From assembly GCA_023356535.1 (NCBI GenBank), contig JAKQYF010000006.1, positions 1 through 52,289 of the forward strand: a DNA stretch of 52,289 nt, given 5' to 3'. The position numbers and the translations under genes were made by a program. Below are positions 45,730-52,289 of this stretch, piece by piece; the first letter of the stretch is position 1, and each line of letters starts with the position of its first letter. The notes beneath the pieces were generated by a model, which made no database searches, had not been told where the DNA came from, and saw only the letters and a program-made list of their open reading frames with translations. This DNA comes from Trichodesmium sp. MAG_R03 (GTDB lineage: Bacteria > Cyanobacteriota > Cyanobacteriia > Cyanobacteriales > Microcoleaceae).

Positions 45730-47484
45730 TCAAGCTGGATAAATACGCAAACGTCGGTTAGGCTCATCTCCAAAACTAGCTGACTTCAAACGATAATGCT
45801 CAACCAACTCATGCTGCATTTTACGCACCTTCGGAGACCGTGGCAAAAGTTCAACAGGTTGCCCCTTGGGAATCACAATTTGCTCTACCGCTAACCGTGT
45901 CTCCTCCAATGCCTCCATTTCATCCTCTGAAGCTGAAGCAGCAAACTCAGGAGTAGCAGGATCTTCCATATCCAATAACCGTCGCAACGCCTTAGCAATT
46001 TGAGGCAAACCACTATTTTTAATCACATGAATAGGCACATGACGAGTTTTAGCCACATGACGTAGCTTAGATTGTTTTCGGGTGTGCGATCGCAAAGCCA
46101 AAATCACATCCGCACTATCAATATCCTTAGTCAAAACCACAGGCAAACCCAAAGTAGTAATGGCCTGCTCCATTTGATGTCGTGGAATAGCATAAGGATA
46201 GATATGCAAAGGCAAATCCTCACCATTTGGCCTGGCATCTTTATCCTCCCAACGACTCTCAGTACTATGAGAAAACATCCCATTACCAGACAAAGACTCA
46301 TCCAACAACTGTTCAAAAGACTTTGCTTCAGAAAACTCTAAAGATTGACTAATTTGGCCCGTATTCGGCAACGGCATCATATAACCAGAATTCCGAAAAC
46401 CACCATCTGAAGCCAACATTTCCCCCGACTCTGCTAGTAATCTCCGTGCATTACGATTAAGACTCGGACTCAATCCAGGGGAACCATTAAACTCTCGCTT
46501 AATTTTTACCTCACCATTATCATCCATAGTTCTCACCTCTGGATTAGGTTTTTTCCCACGCAGCAAAGCATCAACAGTATCAGCTACCTGCTCGTGAACC
46601 ACCCAACAATGTCTTTCCAACATCTCCACAGCAATTTCAAAAGTTGGTGGTGCCTTACGCTCCAAAACAGTCTTTTGAGAACCCCGCCGTCGAGCCTCAT
46701 CATCTCCCAAAGTCACAGCCTGAATACCCCCAATCAAATCACACAAAGTAGGATTTTTGAGCAAATTTTCAATCTGATTTCCATGAGCAGTACCCACCAA
46801 CTGCACACCACGTTCTGCAATCGTTCTCGCTGCCAGAGCTTCCAATTCTGTACCAATCTCATCAATCACAATCACCTCTGGCGTATGATTCTCCACTGCC
46901 TCAATCATTACTCGATGTTGTTGTTCTGGACTGGCAACCTGCATCCGGCGGGCACGACCAATCGCAGTGTGAGGAACATCTCCATCCCCAGCAATTTCAT
47001 TAGAAGTATCGATAATTACGACCCGTTTTTCTAATTCATCAGCAAGCACCCGCGCAATTTCTCGTAGTGCCGTTGTTTTTCCTACACCGGGGCGACCAAG
47101 CATTAAAATTGACCTTCCCGTTTCCACTAATTCACGAATCATAGCAATTGTGCCAAAAACTGCTCGCCCCACTCTGCAAGTCAAACCAATAACTTCTCCC
47201 TTGCGGTTGCGCATAGCACTAATTCGATGTAGCGTTTGTTCAATACCTGCCCGATTATCACTGCTAAAAGTACCAATTCGTTCTATAGAATAACTCAGGT
47301 CTTTTCTCGATACAGGAATTTCCCCCAGATATTCTACTTGGGATGGAAAACGAGCCTCTGGGAGACGACCCAAATCCATCACAATTTCAATCAGATGATT
47401 TCGGTCTTGATGCTGTTGTAAAGGCCGTCTGATTTGATCGGGCACAATTTCTAATAGTCTATAAAGGTCGTCTGTAATGTGCAT
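45730..47484 (-). CDS. Ycf45-like AAA ATPase with R3H domain
   Basis: A 584-residue cytosolic ATPase related to SpoIIIAA and the plastid-encoded Ycf45. Walker A is GRPGVGKTTAL (from residue 130), Walker B is VIVIDEIG, and the AHGN motif follows (QLVGTAHGNQIENLL). The C-terminal R3H domain (about 540-584) has the R-x3-H signature in VRKMQHELVEHY, which binds single-stranded nucleic acid. Cyanobacteria conserve this protein but its role is not settled in what I know. HIP1-type GCGATCGC lies within it near 46088. It precedes ldpA in the opposite sense of transcription order: ldpA is upstream, 224 bases away, on the same strand. Confidence 0.9.
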   Translation of the reverse strand: MHITDDLYRLLEIVPDQIRRPLQQHQDRNHLIEIVMDLGRLPEARFPSQVEYLGEIPVSRKDLSYSIERIGTFSSDNRAGIEQTLHRISAMRNRKGEVIGLTCRVGRAVFGTIAMIRELVETGRSILMLGRPGVGKTTALREIARVLADELEKRVVIIDTSNEIAGDGDVPHTAIGRARRMQVASPEQQHRVMIEAVENHTPEVIVIDEIGTELEALAARTIAERGVQLVGTAHGNQIENLLKNPTLCDLIGGIQAVTLGDDEARRRGSQKTVLERKAPPTFEIAVEMLERHCWVVHEQVADTVDALLRGKKPNPEVRTMDDNGEVKIKREFNGSPGLSPSLNRNARRLLAESGEMLASDGGFRNSGYMMPLPNTGQISQSLEFSEAKSFEQLLDESLSGNGMFSHSTESRWEDKDARPNGEDLPLHIYPYAIPRHQMEQAITTLGLPVVLTKDIDSADVILALRSHTRKQSKLRHVAKTRHVPIHVIKNSGLPQIAKALRRLLDMEDPATPEFAASASEDEMEALEETRLAVEQIVIPKGQPVELLPRSPKVRKMQHELVEHYRLKSASFGDEPNRRLRIYPA

Positions 47485-47708
47485 TCTTTGTTTAAAGTGA
47501 CTTTTATCTACATGGGTGATAGAAGAAATGAATTAGAGGCAAAAACTGAAACCTTGGTTGATTAAAGTTCACATTAAGGAAGCGCTCAGCAATCAACAAT
47601 CAGTAAGATCATTTTTTGAGGCTGAGAAGGAGATTTTTACCCATTCTCCAAAAGCTGATAGCTCAATGCTAAAAGCTGATAGCTAGTTAATTTAGACTCT
47701 TGCCTTAT
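47485..47708. other. Spacer with iterated GCTGATAGCT words
   Basis: AAAGCTGATAGCTCAATGCT and AAAAGCTGATAGCTAGTTAA near 47652 and 47672 are tandem relatives of words at 992, 36345 and 50155. No gene. Confidence 0.5.
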
Positions 47709-48926
47709 CTACAATCTTTTGATTTGGGAAACCAGAGAATTAGCTAAACTAACAGCTTCCCAAAGAATTTCTGGTACAGCTTCTAGCTTTGTTAATTGAG
47801 AGTTTTGACTCTGGTTTTGATTAACATCTTTTGTATTGACACTAGCTGTGTCATAAGCAAATTCAATTGCCTCTAGTTGTGATTTATGCATTTTTTCTAA
47901 TTTTTCCAAAATTGGTGATAACAGAATCCGGGCATAGCTACCATAAGCTACACCAGCAATAAATTTATTTTCTGAAATGGGAGTATTGAATTTATTGATA
48001 GAATCTTTTTCTTGTTCTAGACTTTTATTTCTTAGCAAACCCAGAGCCGTTAATTTAACTACAGTAGAATTATTGGTACCACCTGCTAGTTGTACATACC
48101 CTGGTAATTCTGCATCTAACACTTTTTGACTCAATTTAATTGTAGCTGCGGTAGTACCTGCACCAATATCTCCAGTCATCGGCCTACCATCAGTTTGCCA
48201 AATTAAATTACAAGGAAGAGGAGAAATAATTTCATACAAACTCTGTAAATATCCTATCAGTCCCTTCCCATCCTGACAACTAATAGCAATTAGCTTTAAA
48301 TGACTTACCCAAGGCTTTATACTGTTCCAGAGTCGCTGAAAATCAGTTTCTCTTCCCACTTTAGTATGAATTTCTATTGCATCTATACCAGTCTGCAATA
48401 CTAATGATGCAATAGAACTAGGAGTACATACATAGGAGCGGGCTTGTATTAGTTGATTTGGACATACAGACAAACACCTGCCACAACCGTAGCAAAGTTC
48501 ATCTATAACCCCTGAATAACTAGGAGTTATGGCATCTCTATTTTCAGAAAAAACTATAGCTTCTGCCGGACATATTTTCTCACAAGGTCGCCAACAGTCT
48601 GTGGGGCAAATGGTAGGGTCAAACTCAGCTTTCCGAAAATGAGGATCTTCTCCATCATTGATGCTGGCCATTATTAATGGCCTTGCTTGGTAGCCAAATT
48701 TATGATTTTTGGCCCAAAACTGGAGCTGAGATGCCACTTGTACAGCCTCTTTCGCCGCAGCGATCGCCGCTGGATCTGCAGCCACATCAATACAATCTGC
48801 ACCTGCCAGAGTATAAGCTAATGTTAAATTTCTCACCGTTGGCAGGTGTTGAAAACTTGCCCCACAGATCAACTTAAACCAGTGGCCTTCTTTTAACGAA
48901 TTTAAAGGATAGTAGCGTTCTCTCAC
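47709..48926 (-). CDS. ldpA: Circadian clock input iron-sulfur protein LdpA
   Basis: LdpA senses redox state and feeds it to the circadian clock (light-dependent period), shown in Synechococcus elongatus. The 405-residue protein has the family N-terminus SLKEGHWFKLICGASFQHLP. Two cysteine clusters can bind Fe-S centres: C107, C111, C115 and C119 (CPTDCWRPCEKICP), and C145, C148, C151 and C155 (CYGCGRCLSVCP, ferredoxin-like). The central and C-terminal parts (HTKVGRETDFQRLW; TDGRPMTGDIGAGTT) match the family. The start is GTG 48926. Gene order ldpA beside ndhN is seen in other cyanobacteria. No kai genes are in the window. Confidence 0.94.
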   Translation of the reverse strand: MRERYYPLNSLKEGHWFKLICGASFQHLPTVRNLTLAYTLAGADCIDVAADPAAIAAAKEAVQVASQLQFWAKNHKFGYQARPLIMASINDGEDPHFRKAEFDPTICPTDCWRPCEKICPAEAIVFSENRDAITPSYSGVIDELCYGCGRCLSVCPNQLIQARSYVCTPSSIASLVLQTGIDAIEIHTKVGRETDFQRLWNSIKPWVSHLKLIAISCQDGKGLIGYLQSLYEIISPLPCNLIWQTDGRPMTGDIGAGTTAATIKLSQKVLDAELPGYVQLAGGTNNSTVVKLTALGLLRNKSLEQEKDSINKFNTPISENKFIAGVAYGSYARILLSPILEKLEKMHKSQLEAIEFAYDTASVNTKDVNQNQSQNSQLTKLEAVPEILWEAVSLANSLVSQIKRL

Positions 48927-49220
48927 GCTTAATATATTAATCTTTAGCTCAAAAAAATTCGAGGTACAAAGGTGAAATATTCTAATAAAGCTATGTTATA
49001 ATTTAGGTTGACTGTCTCACCTGCTAATGCCTCACTATACAAATTATAGATTGGACTTATCTATTATTCTCTATAGTTATTTCCAACTTTTATCCATAAC
49101 TACTAAGATGGAACGTCTCTAGCCACCTTGTTTCCCAAGGCAGATTAATTTCTTTATGTATGTTTCGATTCGCAGACCAACTTTAACTCTAGTTTCCAAA
49201 AGTTTGAGCTGGGAAAACTC

Positions 49221-49697
49221 TTAGACCGGAACCAAGGTATTTTGGAGTGGTGTCCACCGAAAGTAGCGATCCCCACCCATTTCCACTATGACCTTCACTT
49301 GTGGTTCTGACTTAGGCAGGACAGTTAAATACTCAATTTCTTGACTAGATAGAATCTGACCCTCTATAATCCACAGAACTAAACCCTTAGCTTTAGGTGG
49401 TAGATGTTCTAACCTATAGTTCACAATTGGTGGTACATAGTAGACATACCCAACTGCTGCACTATTACCCACAGTTTTTTTTCCTAAGTGAGGAGGTCTA
49501 ATTCCATGTACTCCCGTGAGATACATGGCCAAATCCCCTAGCCCTCTGGCAGTAATATTGTGACTTACATACCCAGAGGCTCTTAAACGACGTTGATAAC
49601 GTCCTTCAAATCCTCCTTCCAAAGGAACATAAACCGCCAAAGATCCAGACTTCTCTAAATCCCGAATCATTCCTTGACCAGTTGTAATCAGTGCCAT
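49221..49697 (-). CDS. ndhN: NAD(P)H-quinone oxidoreductase subunit N
   Basis: Subunit of the cyanobacterial NDH-1 complex in thylakoid and cytoplasmic membranes, used in respiration and cyclic electron flow. The 158-residue protein is the full family length. It begins MALITTGQGMIRDLEKSGSL and has YVPLEGGFEGRYQRRLRASG, YLTGVHGIRPPHLGKK and EMGGDRYFRWTPL. No membrane helix is present, consistent with a peripheral stromal-side subunit. Start ATG 49697. It lies 294 bases upstream of ldpA on the same strand and may be co-transcribed with it. Confidence 0.96.
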   Translation of the reverse strand: MALITTGQGMIRDLEKSGSLAVYVPLEGGFEGRYQRRLRASGYVSHNITARGLGDLAMYLTGVHGIRPPHLGKKTVGNSAAVGYVYYVPPIVNYRLEHLPPKAKGLVLWIIEGQILSSQEIEYLTVLPKSEPQVKVIVEMGGDRYFRWTPLQNTLVPV

Positions 49698-50269
49698 GCT
49701 TAATTTTGTCCCTAATTCTTTGATCCTAAGCTGATTATATTTTAGTGTATACTATAGATTCTTAAGTTTCTTAAGCAAAATATACTTGATACTTGTGTTA
49801 CTAGTCATTTCAAAAAAAATTATTCAAATCTATAGACAACTCTTAGTAAATAGTATACAATTATATATTGTTGCTGAAAATAAGGTTGATGTGGCCTTGA
49901 AGCCATTAAAAACCTCCCTATTTTTATTTTTTTATCTAAAAAAGTGAAGAGAGAATTAGTTCATATTAGGCAATTGGTTCAATCTCGACAGTCTATAGAT
50001 TAAGGAAACTCCATACTTATAGGATGAAATAGGAATTATTTGTTAGTAGCTGCTAAAGAAGCTAAGCAGTTAGCAAAATGTTTAAAAGAGGATTTCTACC
50101 TACCCTAAACCATTTAATGCAATAGTTGCCAGGGATTAACCCAAGGCCAAAAAGCTGATAGCTAGTTAACAAATAATAAAACGGATACTGAGTAGTAAGC
50201 TGCTCAAGTCCTAGGGAACATAAAGTTATAAATAGAGAAATAAAAGCTGAAAATAACAGTGTAGCAAGT

Positions 50270-50580
50270 CAATAATTATCGTTTTCAAAAGACGATAATT
50301 ATTAAATATTGTTAAATATTAGCTAAATTGTTGAGAAGCCTCACGCCATAATCTTTGATTTGGTGTGAGATGAATCGAGGGTCAATTAATGGGACTCGAT
50401 GTCCCATTGATTGATAATACTGCGGTATAGTAATAGACCGTGATGTCAACCCAGGGATAAATATAAAAAACAGGGCGGTAGGGGATTGAGTCCTTAAAGT
50501 TCATTGAGTTCGACGGAGTAACGGGACTGGGAAGCGAGAAGCCCACACTATAGCATCAGCTTAGTTCGGGAGTATGTCAC
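50270..50580 (+). mobile_element. IS200/IS605-type terminal region (copy 2), possible omega-RNA scaffold
   Basis: The right boundary reads GAAGCGAGAAGCCCACACT..GGGAGTATGTCAC and matches the minus-strand fragment at 3773-3835. The 200 bases before it hold several stem-forming blocks, including AATTATCGTTTTCAAAAGAC then GATAATTATT near 50275 and GGGACTCGATGTCCC near 50390. TnpB elements make their guide RNA from this 3' end, so a relic scaffold is plausible. No transposase coding sequence remains inside. Confidence 0.5.
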
Positions 50581-50640
50581 CTCATGAATTTATATGATAT
50601 TCAGGAGAAAATTTGCAGCTTATATCCTAACTGTTTCTAT

Positions 50641-50683
50641 CTAGGAAAAATGTCAGTATAATCCTGACTATATTTTTTCTAGG
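50641..50683. repeat. Long hairpin
   Basis: CTAGGAAAAATGTCAG pairs with CTGACTATATTTTTTCTAG across a short loop. It could act as a transcription terminator or be a repeat relic. Confidence 0.5.
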
Positions 50684-50719
50684 TTATAGATCTTACTGTT
50701 CTGTATTCAAAAGCAATTT

Positions 50720-50820
50720 AGAACTTCCGCAAACTAACCAAGAAATTGGGTTTGTGGTCCTGACTATTATTGTTCAAACCCCCAAATTTTTTACTATAAT
50801 CTTGTTTCTGCGTAAGTTCT
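50720..50820. repeat. GGACTTACGCA-type MITE, copy g (diverged)
   Basis: The ends AGAACTTCCGCA and TGCGTAAGTTCT enclose an interior with AAGAAATTGGGTTTGTGG and CAAACCCCC, an inner inverted pair like that of copy f. Confidence 0.5.
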
Positions 50821-50928
50821 GCAGATTTCGTGTATAAAGTCAAATCTATCTAAATCAAATGAAAACATTAAGCTTAGTATTGAATACTTAGAGCTTGAAT
50901 ATAAGACTCAGTGATACAGTTCTAAGCT

Positions 50929-51173
50929 AGTAGTGGTAGATAGATTTTTCCCGTCTTCAAAAATTTGTAGTAGGTGTGGTCATATTGTAGTAGGCGTAGT
51001 CATATTAAAGATATGCCATTATATCTAAGGACTTATGATTGCCCTGAGTATGACATTTCAATAGAGCGCGAATCTAAAAGCAAATATTAATTTAAAAAAT
51101 GTGGTTGGCTTGAGAGTTAATACCTGTGGATTAGTAATCCCCATGGCCTTAGCTGAAGCAGGAATTAAACATG
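50929..51173 (+). pseudogene. tnpB: tnpB C-terminal pseudogene
   Basis: Tail of a TnpB nuclease. One frame reads VVVDRFFPSSKICSRCGH, the start of the C4 zinc finger. A 20-base direct duplication (50965-50984 and 50985-51004, two mismatches) then shifts the frame. Removing one copy gives KICSRCGHIKDMPLYLRTYD followed by CPEYDIS, the second half of the finger with one Cys changed to Tyr. After another shift ANINLKNVVGLRVNTCG continues, matching the DRDxNAxINLKN region that carries the last RuvC aspartate (here degraded to ERES). The N-terminal part is absent. Confidence 0.78.
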
Positions 51174-51264
51174 AGTTTGTCACCTATTATGACGTTTTGT
51201 ATCAGTTTTATGAAGCATACATGTTTTTGTAGTACATAAAAAATCAATATTAAGGAGAGCGACA

Positions 51265-51948
51265 GTGGTAGTTGGTATCCTTGGCACAAAACTAGGCATG
51301 ACACAAGTTTTTGAAGCTGAAACCGGAAAAGCAATTCCTGTAACAGTAGTTCAAGGTGGTCCATGTGTAGTCACCCAGATCAAAACAGAACAAACAGATG
51401 GTTATACTGCAGTTCAAATTGGATATGGTGAAGCCAAAAATAAGACTCGTCAACTAAAGACAAAAGAACCAAAAGAAATTAATAGGTATTTAACCAATGC
51501 TCAAGAAGGGCATTTAGTTAAATCAGGCGGTACCCCTTTACGTCATCTACGAGAATACAGAGTAGACAATACAGGTGACTTTGAATTAGGTCAACAAATA
51601 AAAGTCGATTTATTTGAAGTAGGTCAACTGGTTGATGTCACAGGAAAAAGTATCGGAAAAGGCTTTGCTGGTTATCAAAAACGTCATAACTTTAGACGTG
51701 GACCAATGGGACATGGTTCCAAAAACCATCGTTTACCAGGTTCCACAGGTCCGGGAACAACTCCAGGGCGCGTTTATCCAGGAAAGAAAATGGCAGGGCA
51801 TTTAGGAAATGTGCAAGTCACTACTAAAAAACTCAAGATAGTGAGAATAGATGCTGAACGAAACCTATTATTAATTAACGGTAGTATTCCTGGAAAATCA
51901 GGCACATTAATAAGTATTACACCAGCAAAGAGAGTAGGTCAAAAATAG
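51265..51948 (+). CDS. rplC: 50S ribosomal protein L3
   Basis: Early-assembling protein of the large ribosomal subunit, near the peptidyl-transferase centre. The 227-residue protein begins [15 protein letters not shown] and has the central [21 protein letters not shown] and the basic tip [19 protein letters not shown]. It ends with [18 protein letters not shown]. The start is GTG 51265, five bases after the strong ribosome site AAGGAGAG (51252-51259). It is followed 22 bases later by rplD, the usual order at the head of the cyanobacterial S10-type operon, which here starts with L3 because rpsJ lies elsewhere. Confidence 0.97.
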   Translation: MVVGILGTKLGMTQVFEAETGKAIPVTVVQGGPCVVTQIKTEQTDGYTAVQIGYGEAKNKTRQLKTKEPKEINRYLTNAQEGHLVKSGGTPLRHLREYRVDNTGDFELGQQIKVDLFEVGQLVDVTGKSIGKGFAGYQKRHNFRRGPMGHGSKNHRLPGSTGPGTTPGRVYPGKKMAGHLGNVQVTTKKLKIVRIDAERNLLLINGSIPGKSGTLISITPAKRVGQK

Positions 51949-51970
51949 AGAAAATTTTTGAGAAAAAAAG

Positions 51971-52289
51971 ATGGTTGATTGTGTCGTAAAAAACTGGCAA
52001 GGTGAAGAAGTTGGGCAAGCAACTCTTAACTTACGAGTAGCTAAGGAAGAAAGTGCCACACATCTTGTTCACAGATCCCTAAGACTACAAATGGCAAATA
52101 ACCGCCAGGGAACAGCTAGTACCAAAACTAGATCTGAAGTTAGAGGTGGTGGTCGTAAACCTTGGCGGCAAAAAGGAACAGGTAGAGCAAGAGCAGGTTC
52201 AATTCGTTCTCCCCTATGGCGTGGTGGTGGTGTAATTTTTGGTCCCAAACCAAGAAACTATTCCCATAAAATGAACCGAAAGGAAAAAC
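51971..52289 (+). CDS. rplD: 50S ribosomal protein L4 (3' end cut by window)
   Basis: The first 106 codons of L4. It starts ATG 51971 with [21 protein letters not shown]. The diagnostic L4 region [20 protein letters not shown] continues into [21 protein letters not shown], the loop that lines the exit tunnel. It sits 22 bases after rplC in the same operon and runs off the right edge. Confidence 0.97.
   Translation, partial: MVDCVVKNWQGEEVGQATLNLRVAKEESATHLVHRSLRLQMANNRQGTASTKTRSEVRGGGRKPWRQKGTGRARAGSIRSPLWRGGGVIFGPKPRNYSHKMNRKEK

Larger units (their letters stand above)
49698..51264. other. 1.5-kb spacer of IS debris before the ribosomal protein operon
   Basis: No intact gene. From left to right: AT-rich DNA, a GCTGATAGCT word, an IS200/IS605-type end, a hairpin, a GGACTT-type MITE and a frameshifted tnpB tail (each listed). 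The promoter of the rplC operon must lie in the last part or be read through from here. Confidence 0.6.

Overview
The window comes from a filamentous cyanobacterium. The markers are ndhN, ldpA, the Ycf45-like AAA/R3H protein, a J-domain/TPR protein, many HIP1 octamers (GCGATCGC) inside genes, and low-GC DNA with long repeat-filled spacers. The sparse coding and dense small repeats resemble Trichodesmium/Okeania-type marine Oscillatoriales; that genus-level guess is inference only.

Layout. 0-11 kb: the 3' part of clpP, a J-domain/TPR protein, a TPR-FkbM methyltransferase, a Na+/Ca2+ exchanger-like antiporter, a SWIM zinc-finger protein and mnmG, separated by MITE-like repeats. 11-13 kb: a 116-bp tandem repeat array followed by an orphan GldG-like membrane protein. 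13.3-21.4 kb (minus strand): a compact four-gene island of a dynamin-like GTPase, a DO-GTPase-like P-loop protein, a 991-residue GAP1-like protein and a four-helix membrane protein. It resembles the GTPase-centred conflict systems proposed by comparative genomics and is the best candidate for a little-described system here. 21.8-31 kb: an alpha/beta hydrolase, a UbiG-like methyltransferase, a TIGR04283-like glycosyltransferase, a PPOX flavoprotein, a decayed tnpB abutting a group II intron-like RNA segment, cysE and a PBP2 transpeptidase (mrdA). 32-45 kb: a signalling block with a LOV-domain histidine kinase, a divergent CheY-like regulator and a full chemosensory set on the minus strand (cheR-TPR, double cheW, MCP, hybrid cheA, cheB). 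45.7-49.7 kb: the Ycf45-like protein, ldpA and ndhN. 49.7-51.2 kb: IS200/IS605 debris. From 51.26 kb: the start of the ribosomal protein operon (rplC, rplD), cut by the window edge.

How genes work together. CheR and CheB would set MCP methylation, the double-CheW protein would couple the MCP to hybrid CheA, and the nearby LOV kinase could add blue-light input. In the GTPase island, the two GTPases and the GAP1-like protein look like a switch with the membrane protein as possible sensor or effector; this is inference from domain families and gene order.

Mobile debris. At least five small repeat families with inverted ends recur in the spacers. One 131-bp element sits inside another repeat whose uninterrupted copy is also in the window, giving a filled/empty site pair. 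Two tnpB pseudogenes, two copies of an IS200/IS605-type end and an IS630-like fragment show past insertion-sequence activity. No tRNA, rRNA or CRISPR array was recognised.
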